Counted from the stretch's first letter, positions 13,701 to 25,830 are shown. The stretch: 64,000 nt of DNA from Lycocorax pyrrhopterus obiensis (GCA_014706295.1 JACSVZ010000007.1:33095875-33159874), one strand, 5' to 3'. The notes: generated by a model not told the origin, from the letters alone. Numbers and translations: made by a program.

Positions 13701-16700
13701 GCCTCTCAAATAAACTGGAAAATTACTTAAAACAATAAATGTTCTAATGTTCCATACCAAAATACAGTGTGTGATCTCTCCCTTTGGTAGGTTGCTGCTG
13801 CACAGCCAAACTATTCTCAGAACTACTCCCACAGCAACTGACAATGCTGAAGATGCTGAACAAAGAGTAGACATGTTGAAATGCTGCAGATACACTAAAT
13901 AAAAATACTAGATCAGTATGTAAGCCTGTATTATGAATGACATAATACTAAACATCAACAGTGCAGTTTTATGCAGAACCTAATTAAATCAAAAGCCAAA
14001 AAATAATTGGAAAAATAAATGGATAATTTCAAGTGAATTTCTGTGAGCATATTTAAAAAAGTAACAAAATGGTGCTCTTAAAAAAAATGTTTACAAAGCC
14101 AATGAACTTTAATTGGTAGCACCACCTTTCTAATGCAGCTATACCTATAAATGTAGGCTTCTAACTCTGTCATCTATCAAAATAGCTCCAAACTTGTCCT
14201 ATATTAAAGTAATGGATGAAGGACAAGTAAACACATAGCAGAAATGCTACAAAATCTCCTGCATGGCAGGAAAAAAACCCTTTGTTTATAAGGGATGAAA
14301 CACACAGAGAACAAATTACACTATTAATTTGGAGTCACAGAAGATGAACGAACTAGTTTTGCCACCTTTCTACATTTTGAAGTGAGTACAAGTGGTATAA
14401 CCACTGTGGAATTGACAGACCTGAGAACTATTGGAAAATAGTCCAGGCAGCATTATTAAAAAAAACCCAACCAAAACCAAAGATAAAATGCTCTTAAGAT
14501 TCTGCTCATTTTAGTACTTCTGAAAGTGTAACAATTTACACAAACTGGGACACCAACACTATGCACAATTCAAGCCTGTGATCCTACCTGATAGGAAATC
14601 TTGGACTTTGCAAAAGGCAGCAGATAGCAGCTGTCTAATAATTCAAAGGAAATATTCTAGTATCACTATGCGTGTATGAAGGAACTGGTGTTCTAGGTCT
14701 GGTCTTGCTGTCCCACAACTGCAGAACTGGAATTCTATCCCTATAATGGGATGAAACTAAATCTGTACCTCAGAAGTGAAGCAAAGAACTGAGCAAGGAA
14801 GGCCACCCACCATGGTTGCAGCCTATAAACACATCTACCACTCACAGAGGGAGAGCAGCACAATCAGGCCAGTTTCAATCCATTAGTTATTAGCTGCAAC
14901 TCTGACATCTTCATTCTCAGAACATTGCTAGAATTGTATTTTCATCCCTTCAAAAATATTCACTGGATGTAAAGATTTCCTTAGAACTAAATATATCAGG
15001 CACAGTTAATAGTGTAGGAATAGTAATTTCTGTTTGCACCTGGCTGATGCCTTTTATAAATGAACCTATTAAAGGTTTTGTCCTGTCACGCTGAAGACAG
15101 ATGTAAGAAAACCATGCAAGTAACAGGCCCTCTCCCCAAAATCTCTGAATGTTCAACTGCCCACTAGCTGATGAGGAAGAAGGAAAAAAAAAAAGCACAA
15201 TCATGTAAAATTATTAAACTCAAAGACCCAGAAGCAGAGGGAGTTTTTATCCTACCCTTAAGGGGGGATTGGTCACTCTCGCCCCAAATACCAGAGAGAG
15301 ATGAAGAGCAAAACTTTTAGCTGTCTGACAAAGAAGTTAACTTCCACCTCAAGAGCCTATTCACATTCTGCAGCAAGGAAGACTAAGGATCACATCAGTG
15401 AAATGAGTTAGAACCTGGAGAGACACCATGGAGAGAACTGTCTTGCTGAATAAGGTTTAAGAGGGCTTATTGACTGAATACTGGCAATTCAGGCATTTGC
15501 ATCCTCTTTGCAATTAAGGCAACAGCACCAACAAAACCATACTTACAATTAAGAAATTAATAAACCAAAAAGAACTAATTTAAGTTTTGGATATTAAATT
15601 TAAATACATCCCAGAAATTACTACAGGTATATAAATGCACAGTCAGTTATTATCCAAAGTCTTCTGCTTGCTGCGGCACATTTTAATGGGTAAGAGGACA
15701 ACTTAAAATTGAAACTTGCATGGCAAAGTATGTCTTATCAGGTACATTGCAACCTCAGGGAAACGCTGAAATACTTCAACCCATAATTAAAACAGTTTAA
15801 CTTAAAACACTAAGCTGGCTCTCGGAATTAAAATTCTTTTGCACTTGTTAGATAGGGCTTTTATGGGTGAGACTGCTAGGCCCTTAAATCTAGTATCAGT
15901 GCTTACAGAGATAGTGCTTACAGTTTAGCAAGAGAGAGAAGACGTAAAAGCCCATACCTTTTGTTCCACACTGGTTAACAAGGGAGGAATACCAGAAGAT
16001 GGGGAGTTTGGCAGACCCAGTGCATCGCAAATAGCTTGCACTTCCTGAATAATTTCATTGTGCTTTTCCAAATGAGAGCCTTTACTTTTCTTGCTGTGCA
16101 GTATCTTTAAAGCCTGAAGTTCCGTACTTAGAAATACTAGAGAGAAAAGCATCATAATGGCAGATTTAGAGACACTTAAGTATTTCTGCATCCACATTCT
16201 AAGTACAGCTACAATATATACATTTGTAAGATAACCATGATAAAAGGGAGACTTTCTCAGCTCTCTCCTGAACAGGTCAGTATCAGTTTCCTATTCTTTA
16301 CCTCAATTTCCTCTCACCTGACTTCCCACTTTCAGTCTACACACTGCATTTAACTGTTCAACTCCCTTCTGCCACCAGACCCCAAGTTCCTTGGCTACTT
16401 TTCAGTTATCACACTGGCTCCTGCTGCCACTCCTTTGTCCAAGTCCAACTTAAACTTAGACGTTGTTTCTCTCAATTCTGCTTTCAGCACCTTCAAATTG
16501 TGCAGCCTTTCTGTTCAAGCTGCGCTGAGACCCCTCACAAACACAGGAAGAAAGGTCTCAGTTTAAGTGAGCTGGAACGATTTGATCAAGAGAGGGATCA
16601 GGAGGCCTCAGTAGGTTGCACCATACTTTTAAAAGAAACTTTAGTTTCTGCTAAAACAGCTTTCTAATGCTGCTCTGTTTTTCACTTCGCACAAGTGAGT

Positions 16701-18691
16701 TGATGCATGCTGAGCTAGGATGTAATGACTGTACACATCAACTTAAAAACACATAAAGAACGCTTCAATGTAAATTGTACAGTAATGATAAAGCATGCAC
16801 CTAAAATACTGTATTATAAATGGGAAGAATTATTATTACTTACGTAGAAGTTTAAGACAATCTTCTTTCTCTCTTAATCTGTCTTTGATGTCTCCAGATA
16901 TCAGTGACGAATACGGACAAGCCATTTCTCTCAGAAAGCCACTAATTTCAAGCTGGAAGCTCTCTATATCTTTCACGCCTATGGAAATAAATGCACAATT
17001 AATGGCTTTTTACAGAAACATCAAACTGCAATCTAATTTTTTTAACTTATACACTCAAATTGCAGATTTCAACAGCCCAAAGATAAACCACCTACCAGCC
17101 CAATAACATTTTTCTTTAAAAAGTCCTACATACAAGCAGACATGGCTTCTAATAGTATATTGTACTCGTGCTCTGAACGAGGTAATGCTACAGAAGTCTG
17201 TGAAGACATGAATGCAAACGAACATCAGCAGGAAGTGAACAGTTTATGTCACTAAATAGCGTGATTTTCTGATGAAGAAGTCACAGGAGTCATGAAGCCA
17301 TTTTTTTCAGTGATTGTTTTTAGTTCCTCTACTTTTTTGGTGAAAACATAAGTAATTTAAAATCCTATCCAAATTCCAGCACTCGACAGAAATAATCAGG
17401 CAGTGCTACTGAGCTCATGTACCCACATATGGTGCTGACTGGAACACTGCGTTGGACCAACAGCCCGAAAATACCCAGCACTGCAATTTATCAAAATATG
17501 ATTGCAGGGGCAAATGTACTTTTTACATTTATGTACACCTAAAACCACCCCAAATCACCTTCTTTCTTCCTTTTGAAACAGTCTTCACAACACAAGACCT
17601 TAATCTAGGAGCTGCATATACACAAATATCAGCCTGAGTTTGGCTACCTTTCAGCTTTCTTGTAAACTTCAACACTGTAATTTCACTATTAGCTGAACAA
17701 TATGGGTCTAAATCCACTGAACAAATACTAAATTAACATTCATATACCATCTGTTGCAGTGATGCTTTCTTCCATATTACAAAGTGACTTTATCTGGGAA
17801 CCTAACCAAACACAAAGCTCAAAAAATTCTGGTGAAGACAATCCATTTTCTGCTGCTTTACTCAGGGCTTCCTCCTCCAACAGGGCACCCGTGTACCTGT
17901 ACAGCCAGACAAGCATTAGCAGTAAGTAAGTGCAACATAAAATAAACATATTTTCCAGTTATTTTACTCTAAGCTGGTTAGTAACTACAGTTAAAGGAAT
18001 TAGTCTTTCTACATTACTTTTGTTAACCAAAAAAGTATTGGTCCTTTATAAACAAAATCGTTTGTCAGAAAATATGAGGCAGGCGTTTTCACATGTCTAT
18101 CTGAAAACAGACTTTGCTCTCTCAAAACATGCCTGCCAGAGAAGAACTCAAGTATTAATTCAGGTCGAATTGCCTCCTAACATTAAAAATTCACTGCCCT
18201 GGAGTACTGGGAATAATATAACTGAAATTTAAATTTTGCACAGTTTTTGTCCCGTACCATGCGAAGCACATCGCGGGAGGCGGGCAGGCACCAAAGAACG
18301 AGGTGCTGCCCCGCCAGCCCCCAGTGCTGACCACCGCAGCTGCACCCCTGCACCCCACGGAGCGCCCGGGCTCCTCTGCCCTCCCTGCACCACACCCGGG
18401 GCGAGCCCACCGCCCACGCCGTGACCCCGCTCCCGGCCGAGGCCCGGCCCCGCCGAGCCCCCCAGCACCCGCCGGAACGCGGGGCCCGTCCCTCCGCCGA
18501 TCCCGCGCTCCCCTTCGCTCCCGCCTCCGGCCCGGCCTCTCGCCCTTGGCTGCGGTGGCCCGCTCCACGCCCAGCCGGGCTGCCCTCGGCCCCTCGCCGG
18601 GGCAGCCGCTGCTGCTCCCCGGTTACCCCAAGGCCTCCAGCGCGTCCAAGATGTCGCTCTCCATCCCCGGGCCCGGCGGCAGCTCCCTCAT
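4408..18691 (-). CDS. FAM98B: FAM98B, complete gene, eight coding exons, 422 aa
   Basis: Coding exons in transcript order are 18691-18627, 17896-17748, 16978-16844, 16136-15958, 9369-9289, 8907-8791, 6409-6242 and 4782-4408. All introns are GT-AG and the phases join without a break (1269 nt including stop). The product closely matches vertebrate FAM98B. It opens with a MESDILDALEALG-type helix, followed by the conserved FAM98 domain containing SSPEFFELCVWLGSQIKSL and CRRRMLMKRLDVTVQSFGWS. The tail is Gly/Arg-rich and ends GGYRRY. From the family: FAM98B works with RTCB, DDX1, RTRAF and ashwin in the tRNA-splicing ligase complex and also binds RNA. The first ATG (18691) is chosen because human FAM98B has a similar short MR...PGP leader before its second Met. 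The second ATG (18664) has the stronger context (G at -3 and G at +4), so both starts may be used. Length is close to human FAM98B (about 433 aa). Expression is driven from a CpG island, as expected for a housekeeping gene. Confidence 0.97.
4487..4576 (-). repeat. 18-bp coding minisatellite (five units) in FAM98B exon 8
   Basis: Five tandem 18-bp units, read on the plus strand as close variants of ccaccctggaaaccaccc, start at 4487, 4505, 4523, 4541 and 4559. Each encodes the hexapeptide GGGGFQ on the minus strand. The units differ from each other by only one or two bases, which suggests recent expansion or homogenisation. Because 18 is divisible by three, every frame stays open, which explains the artefactual long frames here. 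Confidence 0.95.
4783..6241 (-). other. FAM98B: FAM98B intron 7
   Basis: Bounded by a GTATGC donor (6241) and a CCATATAG acceptor (4783). AT-rich, with no recognisable repeat or gene. Confidence 0.9.
6242..6409 (-). CDS. FAM98B: FAM98B coding exon 7
   Basis: A 56-codon exon between a CCTTTAG acceptor and a GTATGC donor. It encodes VKTDEIARIYQPKRYALSPK, then TITLAHLLAAREDLSKIIR and TREKTACAINK. It is almost identical to human and closes the structured FAM98 domain. Confidence 0.97.
6410..8790 (-). other. FAM98B: FAM98B intron 6
   Basis: Bounded by a GTAAAC donor and a CCTTTAG acceptor. I see no gene, RNA or mobile element in it; the short open frames have no protein character. Confidence 0.9.
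8791..8907 (-). CDS. FAM98B: FAM98B coding exon 6
   Basis: A 39-codon exon between a CTGCAG acceptor and a GTAAAC donor. It encodes ERLEKINDAL and the strongly conserved CRRRMLMKRLDVTVQSFGWS, ending DRAK. This is the most conserved block of the FAM98 family. Confidence 0.97.
9289..9369 (-). CDS. FAM98B: FAM98B coding exon 5
   Basis: A small 27-codon exon after a long T-rich tract and a TTTCAG acceptor. It encodes IKDILSKVKNNHVGKSLL and then TKPLNSDQV, ending in phase 0 before GTAAAG. It aligns with human VKDILSKVQKNHVGKPLL. It is separated from exon 4 by the longest intron of the gene (6.6 kb). Confidence 0.94.
9370..15957 (-). other. FAM98B: FAM98B intron 4, longest intron (6.6 kb)
   Basis: Lies between the exon 4 donor GTATGG and the exon 5 acceptor TTTCAG. 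It is AT-rich and unique-looking. The longest open frame (10616-11146, plus strand, 176 codons) reads as low-information Ser/Leu/Lys sequence with no recognisable domain, so I do not call it a gene. Confidence 0.88.
15958..16136 (-). CDS. FAM98B: FAM98B coding exon 4
   Basis: A TCTCTAG acceptor leads into LFLSTELQALKILHSKKSKG and a run ending SVEQK before a GTATGG donor. The FLSTELQA block is conserved in FAM98 proteins. The middle (HSKKSKGSHLEKHNE) differs from human more than its flanks. Confidence 0.95.
16844..16978 (-). CDS. FAM98B: FAM98B coding exon 3
   Basis: Follows a CCATAG acceptor and encodes VKDIESFQLEISGFL and ACPYSSLISGDIKDRL, ending one base into a Leu codon before GTAAGT. It closely matches the human segment. 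The exon is too short to stand out as an isolated open frame. Confidence 0.95.
17748..17896 (-). CDS. FAM98B: FAM98B coding exon 2
   Basis: A CTGTACAG acceptor leads into YTGALLEEEALSKAAENG and then the conserved SSPEFFELCVWLGSQIKS segment. The exon ends one base into a Gly codon before a GTATAT donor. Part of the FAM98 domain. Confidence 0.96.
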
Positions 18692-19060
18692 GCCGCCGCC
18701 GCGCCGCGCGGTGCCCGCCTCAAACCGGCCCTCCGCAACCCGCGCCCGCCGCCGCGTTCCGCTGCCGGCGCGCGGGAGCCCCGGCCGGGGGGAGGCCCCG
18801 GGCTGCCCCCGCCCCTCTCTCGGCGGCCGCCCCCGCTCCGAGGGGCCGCGGAGCCCCTCCGGGCCACCCCCCCGCCCATGGCTGGGGATGACCCTTCCAT
18901 ACAACCCTGCTCTGCCTTTCCGCCCGTGCTGGGGAGCGCCCGGGTTCCTTCAGCTTTCCCCGGCGGGGCTCGTCTCCTGGCCCTGCAGCTGTGGTCCGGA
19001 TTTCGCCCCAAACCCCTGCCCGCTGCAGTCGCCTACCCTGCTTCATCGGGTACCAGCCAC
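18240..19060. promoter_or_regulatory. FAM98B: CpG island promoter of FAM98B
   Basis: A sharp change from AT-rich DNA to very GC- and CpG-dense DNA, centred on FAM98B exon 1 (18627-18691). No TATA box is evident upstream of the start. The island explains the many long but meaningless open frames here, including a 377-codon plus-strand frame at 18303-19436. Boundaries are by eye. Divergent antisense transcription is possible but not shown. Confidence 0.9.
18627..18691 (-). CDS. FAM98B: FAM98B coding exon 1
   Basis: Encodes MRELPPGPG-MESDILDALEAL plus two bases of a Gly codon, then a GTAACC donor. The frame stays open upstream to 18904, but that stretch is Arg/Gly/Pro-rich CpG-island DNA and does not look like protein. 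The exon lies inside the CpG island. Confidence 0.9.
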
Positions 19061-19315
19061 CTGGAGATACACAGGGCCAGGAGAGACCACAGCCACCCTT
19101 CTGGGCTCCGGACGTGGCTCATGCCCAGGGCAGCCAGCTCTGCTACTCTTACCCCAAGCTGCCTCTGGGATGTGGTTCGAAGAAGCAGGTTTGGAGGCCT
19201 GGACTTATGCGATATTTCTGGGACCTCAAATTGTGAAATGCTGCCTGAGATGGTGCAACCCATATCTCCTGGGCACCTGTAGTCCTGATTTTCCACTGTG
19301 GGGTGCCTCAGCCCT

Positions 19316-19944
19316 GCTGTGCTTGATTTTGGCTGAGGTGGAGTTAACTCTCTTCACAGTGGCTGGTATGGGGATGTGTTTTGGGTTAGTGCTGAAAACA
19401 GTGTTGATAATACAGAGATGGTTTTGTTATTGCTGAGCAGCAGTTGCACAGAGCCAAGGCTTTTTCAGCTTCTCGTATTCTCATAGTAGAGAGTACCCCC
19501 ACCCGTGAAGGGACTGGGGGGACATGGGAAGCTGGGAGGGGGCACAGCCAGGACAGCTGACCCCAACTACCAAAGGGATATTCCAGGCCATGTGGCATCA
19601 TGATCAGTATATAAAGCTGGGGGGAAAAGGAGTAAGGGGTGATGTTTGGAGTGATGGCATTTGTCTTCCCAAGTAACCGTTGTCCTGGGGATGGCTGAAG
19701 ATCTCCCAACCTGCCCATGGGAAGCAGTGAATTAATTCCTTGTTTTGCTTTGCTTGCACGCACGACTTCTGCTTTATGTATTAAACTGTCTTCTACCTCA
19801 ACCCGCAAGTTTTCTGGCTTTTGCTCTTTACTTCTTAACCTGCGCGTGTTCTTATTTTTTGGGTTCTCTCCCCAGCCCCAGTGGTGGGAGAGCGAGTGAA
19901 TGGTTGCATGATGCTTAGTTGCCAGGTGGTGTTAAACCACAACA
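19316..19944 (+). mobile_element. Solo LTR of an avian ERVL-like endogenous retrovirus
   Basis: Recognised from its conserved body: a gattttggctgaggtggag start, ggacagctgacccca, and a ggttaaaccacaaca end. It carries a TATA box (TATATAAA, 19608-19615) and a poly(A) signal (ATTAAA, 19780-19785) in LTR order, so it reads on the plus strand. GCCCT occurs directly before (19311-19315) and after (19945-19949), a likely 5-bp target duplication. No internal retroviral genes are attached, so it is a solo LTR left by recombination. With the 5-bp duplication the first bases are GC rather than TG; the exact 5' edge may be off by a few bases. Confidence 0.88.
19608..19615 (+). promoter_or_regulatory. TATA box inside the solo LTR
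   Basis: TATATAAA about 290 bp into the LTR and about 165 bp before its ATTAAA signal, the expected place for the U3 promoter. Transcription from it would run away from FAM98B toward the intergenic region. Confidence 0.65.
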
Positions 19945-22511
19945 GCCCTTTTGACCTTTTTTTACCAGTGTTTTCTTATATAGACCTTCAGAAAATCCAG
20001 TGGCTGGATCTGTGATGAAGACCAGAAAGGCATACAATCAGATGGAAGTAATTACAACATAGATGTTCTTAACGCGTGAAATCTCCACAATTTTTGAAGC
20101 AACTATTTTGAATTATTTCTATTTAACAGAAGACGTGACTTTATTGAGTGCTAAGCTTTAAAAAGTGGGAATCAGGACAGCCATGACATCCTCCTACACC
20201 CACAGACAGAAATCTAGAAATTAAAAACATTGTTTATGGCCGTGAGGCGAAAGAAGAGCGTCCTGAAGGCTGACATACTTATGTTGACCACATGCGTACA
20301 TCAGTGTCAGTACCTCAGCAGTCTCTTTCACAGCTCACAACTGTCTTGTACCATATGACTGAACTTTAAAGGGACTTTTGTTTCAAATGGGCTAACGTAA
20401 TTTCCCTAAATGAAGGAGCACGCATCTGAGAGCAGAGATTCCGAACATAAACTCTTGCTCCTTTTTAAACATTAACATCCAACTAATAGAATGAGAAAAC
20501 AAGGTAAGCCGAACTGGACAGAAATAGCCAGTTCTCTTTTCCTTTCAGCGGTATCTCTGCTACCCAGAGTGATTCATCACTGTACAGTTGTTCTGCAAAA
20601 CTGAGAAGTTTTCATATCAGTCAACAATGCAGGCTAAGAAAAAGAACTGGGGATATTTAGAAGTAAAACTAGCATAACATAATCCATCAAAACTAAAAAG
20701 AAATCTGGTAATTTAAGAGATACTGTGTGGTACAAGTAGGTGGCAGCATTATTCCCTGGGTCTCTCTGTAAATTTTCCTACATGCCATAAAAATACTTTG
20801 CTAATTTATGTTACAGGACAATACCTAAATTAGTAATTTCTTCCACTGTCTTTCAATAGCATTGCTTATCTATCTCTATACCTACACATATCTATATATA
20901 TGAGAGAGCCAAGCATATGTATCAGTCACTGTTTTAATTCCACAGGGTGTTCTTGAAAAACTGTAATTTTTCTTTATACTAGAGATGTTCTATGTATGAG
21001 GGAGAACAAGTTGGAATTTCCCAAATTGTCTCTTGACACCCACAATTGAAAGACGATTTTGGTTGTGATTGTATACTTAAATTCCTCTCATAGTGTTACC
21101 ATTCATGCAGTCCACAGCTTTCTCCGTGTCCATTACTGAGTTTCCCATCTGTGGGGGAAGGAAAAAGAATCATGAGAAACCTGTCTAAAATACATTTTGT
21201 AACCGTCTATGCCCATGGGTGTGGACCTTCCCTTTTCCCCATGCTCTTTGCAATATACAAACACAAACATAAAACCACAAACACACAAGTGAGAATACCA
21301 AAGGAAGAGGTCTCAGCACACAGCCATTACTTTCCAACAGAAGGCCTATGTGATTTTAGCTAGGTTACCAGTGCCCTACAGCTATTCAGTTTTTGTCACG
21401 ATTTCTTTTTCACTAGTCTGCCAGTTAGCCATCTCCCTCAGCAGTCAGGTAACTCTTGGTGCTAGCACAAAGAAGAAATAGAGGTGCACAGCCAGGATTA
21501 GAAAATGAAGATCTGGCTCAGCACTGACTTGAATCAGTTTGAACTGAAACAAAATGGCAGCTGTGTCTGTCTGCACGGCAAGGTGAAGATGGGGATTTTG
21601 GGGAAAGGTCTTCTGCCAATTTATAATTATGTATGATTTGGTATGAAATCTCTACAATTACAAGTTGCCTGTAATCTCGCTAAAAACCAAAATACATGAC
21701 TCAGTTTTCTATTGAGGTAGGTAAACCTCCACCATTTACTTGCATGAATATGACAAGTCACAAATTGTTATGCTGCCAAAACTGCTTGAGAAATGTTCCT
21801 GCTGCCAGGCTTGCAATGGGCATTATCAGACAGCCTCATGGCAAGAATGGGGTGGAAGGGTCCTGCTTACTACTGCAGCAGGGCCATCACATCCTGGTCT
21901 GCACTGCCAGCAGAGATGGCTTTGGGTTCTATGTGGTACGCATTTCCTTCTTCCCAGAAGGAAAAATAATGCTGCCCACAGACGCATCAGCTGCACATTT
22001 AAAAACTTCATTGCTTAGTCCTTCTCCTATGCACCATAGGAATAAAAAATGAGATTTCTTGAATTCAAATAAAACGGAGGTAGATACTATTTTAATGCAG
22101 GAGAGGTACAAATAATTTGTAGTACTAAGAAACATTTAGCAGACAATTAATTGACCACTAGAGGGGATCATAGGAGTGGAGAAGGAGTTGAATGTACTAC
22201 ATGATAAATGCTTTCCTCTAATCCAGGCTCGCCTACGTGCGATGTTGTACTGTATGTGCACAGTTTAAAAATGATTGAGAAAAGACAGCACTCTCTGCGT
22301 ACTTAGGTTGATATAAGAAGCTTATATTAAGTTTAAAATACATCAATAACAGGTTTACTTGTTACAATGAGATAGCTTCTTTACACAGATATTTTTTCAC
22401 CAGTTTAACTTAGTAGAGAATAAATCTGTTCAGCTTCCATCTGTAAAAAGGTGCTAATCATTCTTTTAACCTAGTAAAAAAAATAGGTTCTGTTCTTCAG
22501 ACTTGCTGTTA

Positions 22512-22540
22512 TTTAAACAAGTGTAGCTTTCTTGTTTAAA
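22512..22540. repeat. Short perfect inverted repeat, 10-bp arms
   Basis: TTTAAACAAG (22512-22521) and CTTGTTTAAA (22531-22540) flank a 9-nt loop. The arms are perfectly complementary. No T-run terminator or miRNA-length stem accompanies it. Confidence 0.7.
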
Positions 22541-24794
22541 AGCTAATGTTAAATTGCTTTTAATCCTTCTTGTTCTTATCTTTAAGGATGATTTAGGAGT
22601 AGCCACCCCAGGCAGTGTAAACCTCATTACATCATTGTGGAATCAGACTGCAAGCTGACATTGATCTATGTATTTTAATTACATCAGTCTTACAAAAAAA
22701 GTATTTGCAATATGAATGATGTGGTATCAGTGTCACCAAACCTGAACAGATTTCCACTAGCTACAAGGATCCTGCCCATCCATTTACTGGCTATCCTGCT
22801 GAAATGGAACTTGACATCCCATCATAAATATTTGATTTAGAAATCACCCGTCTAACATCTTCCAGACCAAATCAAGCCACGTGAAGTAGTGACATCAAAG
22901 TTTTCAGTCCAGAATGAATTCTTTCAAGAAACTATGCACAGTAATAAATTCTGCAGAATGCAAAGTTCAGTTCCTTGAAAATGGACTGCTCTCAAACGAC
23001 TTTGTTGTGGCACATCTCTCTGCACAGGGGTGGGAGAGGTCAGAACCAGGCAGCCATCAACACCTTGCACGATGACTGCAACATACTCACTAGTACCCTT
23101 TTTCCAGTACTTTTCTAAGAAGATGGTGGCTTTTCAATGTCCTTGAGTTGGAATAAAATGAATAAGGCAGTCTAGCTTTGTAAGGTTATAGACTTAATTG
23201 CACACAGTTGAAGTTACTGAGTTCTGTCATTTACTTTTGAAGTAGTAGGTCTGGGGCCTAAAGAGTTCAGTGAGACGTGCTTGCACCTTTCAGCATCACT
23301 AAATAAATACAAATAATCTGCTTCTCTTTTTTTCTAGAGGTGCATTACAAGAGAAGCATTATGACTATTGAAAGAACCTAGATTTCTTTTTGCTTAAGTG
23401 GAGTCTAACGCGGAATATATTAATACACAAAATACAGAAAGAAAGGCATTGAACATAAGCAGCTTTATAAAAGGGAAAGCTGAGTGACTCGTGGAATTGC
23501 CTGCACCTTTCACCTCTGTCAGGGGACTCAGTTTAATTGTCTTCTTGCTACCAACATAGTAATTACACTGTGAGGACTAATTCCTTCTGAAATTTCTGTT
23601 GTTGTTTTGTTTTGTTTTTAAAGAGAAAGTGAGAAGATGATTTAGCCCATAGGTGCCCAGTGAACATTTGTTTGCAGAAGAGGCTGCAGAGTGCTGGTCA
23701 TTATTCTGTAGACATTATTCCATTATGAATGAGATTGAAGCCACAAACTAGTGCAACATATTAAGTGAGCAAAAAAAGACAGACCTGCAGTAAGTCTGGC
23801 CCCTGCTACAGCAAATGTTCAGCCTGGCAGGACAAAGCAATGAATATTCCAAGTTCATATTTCTCATTCTTTTAAAAATAAACTGTGCCCATTTTGCTCT
23901 TCAGACCATATGGCATGAATCATTTCAGTGAAGCATTCATCACATCATGATTTACACTGACATTATTTCTTAGAAGTTAAGTGGTGGGGCTTCACTGGGA
24001 GCAGCTTCGTGTATTACAGCCATTCTGTTCTCTTTCACTTGTTTCACTGAAAGGTAACTTCATTAATCTCAGCTCAAAACTGGAGTTATGGGAGTGAAAC
24101 CCAAGCACGAAGTGTTCCTGCTTTTAGGTTTTCTGGTTGAAAATTAATTTACTCATAAACACAAGCTTTTTATTTTAAGCTTTTATTCTCGTGTATGATG
24201 TAGTCACAGGTGGCTGATTGCTACTTACTTTGTTTTCATTTTAAGAAAGTACAACAGAAAAAAGTCTTATGATAGTTATAGCAAATACAAACTTAATTAG
24301 AAAATGCTGAATATTTAAATGGCAAAGCAGGTATGTGATCAGGAGTGTGAGTTACCTGAGAGAGATTCCCTGAGGTCAGAAACCTGCTACCGAGTCCTGT
24401 GTGAGTAACACTGGAAGACTGCAGAGTTGTCCAGGAAAGCCTATGAACAGGGGCACCACAGATGCTGTGCTGCCTCCATAGGGAAACTGGGTATGTAGAT
24501 TTGCAGCAGCTCCCTCTCTCAGCTCTTAACTCTCTTTTATCACTACCTGTTTCTTTTTTTCCATGGATTTCCCAAAATTAAGTGAATTTTCTGTGGGTTT
24601 TCCCCCTACTAACCCCCTTCTGAGAGATCAGAGAAAGGAAGAACTTCTGCATATAGTAAGACAAAATTATTTCTCTGCTAGTCGTGTACACAGTATGACC
24701 TTGGGAAATCACTTAAAACTTTGTACTTCAGGTGTAAAAGAACAGTGTTATCTGGGTAGTAAAGGTGGTAGACCAGAACTTAATACATATAAGA

Positions 24795-24833
<39 letters not shown>
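24795..24833 (+). repeat. (AAT)13 microsatellite
   Basis: Thirteen uninterrupted AAT units. A short TATC-rich tract follows at about 24855-24870. Confidence 0.97.
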
Positions 24834-25818
24834 CCTTCTGACCTTGACTGATAAAATCTATCTATCTATTCTAATCTAGAATATCTATCCTAGTTAAAAT
24901 AAAAGACAGGAAACATGGACTAATTTTAAATGATGGGAATAGTTTACTTCTAAAAAAATCCCCAAATCAAAACATAAACTGGCAAATGTTGGGTCTTAAA
25001 TGTAAAGCTGAGACTTTCAGAGTATGAGACATCCATTCCACTGGGGCTTGACTCACAAGTCATACTTCACAATTTGTAGCAAAACTGGATTCTTAACATA
25101 TTGGAATAAAGATTTTTAACAAGCTTCCATCTGTTAAACCAGCGAATTGGCTTGGTCTGATCATGCTTGCTGTTTTAATAAATAGCCAGCATCATTTTTC
25201 AAACCACAGCTTTCAAATTAGTTTGGAGCATTCCAACTCACACTCGTTGTGGCCAGTCCTGAAAGATTGACGTTGCTTGTACGTTTGGAGGAGCCTACAC
25301 CTCAGACAGAGCCCAACCTCCCGTCCTGGTGGCTTGGAAGAAAGGCATACCAGTGCCATTTAGGAAGGGTGGGCTGAGAAGTGACCTCAGGATAGCCACT
25401 TCCTTGACTAATGGTATTGCAAATGAGACATAATTGGTCTCAAACAGGAAGGGAGTTAACCACTAAAGTCCGAAAGCAACTCCCTGTCTGGAAGGTGTGT
25501 TTGCCACGGCAAAAAAAAGCTACTCTGTTAGCATGGGAAAATGAACTGAGGGCATATTTGTCTTTTTGCTGGGTTTTTCTTTTTCAACAGCACAAATGAA
25601 AATGTCAACAAAGAAGTGTGCATGGAATTAAATCATTGCTTTTCCCTCTCTATAACAAGACATTTAGGGTGTATCTATATTTTTCAATCATTTTACATAT
25701 TTGTATTAAAAGTTAAAGCAAAGCATCAGTAAATTTAAAATGAATGTTTGTGGTCCAAGTAAAGCAGTCAAAAAGCCATCAAAAAGAAGTCCTAATGGGA
25801 GAAGTGATTTAAAGGAAA

Positions 25819-25830
25819 GGGGGGGGGGGG
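25819..25830 (+). repeat. Poly-G run (12 G)
   Basis: Twelve consecutive G in an AT-rich setting. Length may be uncertain because homopolymers are error-prone in sequencing. Confidence 0.9.

Larger units (their letters stand above)
16137..18626 (-). other. FAM98B: FAM98B introns 1-3
   Basis: Three short introns (17897-18626, 16979-17747 and 16137-16843) around exons 2 and 3, all GT-AG. The first half of intron 1 lies in the CpG island. No repeats were recognised. Confidence 0.9.

Noticed and set aside
18303..19436. A 377-codon plus-strand open frame antisense to FAM98B exon 1
   Set aside because: It runs through the CpG island and into the LTR, is made of Pro/Ala/Arg/Gly filler in its first half and has no domain. 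High GC content removes stop codons by chance.
22512..22540. Perfect hairpin considered as a microRNA precursor
   Set aside because: The stem is only 10 bp and does not extend; miRNA precursors need about 22 or more paired bases per arm.
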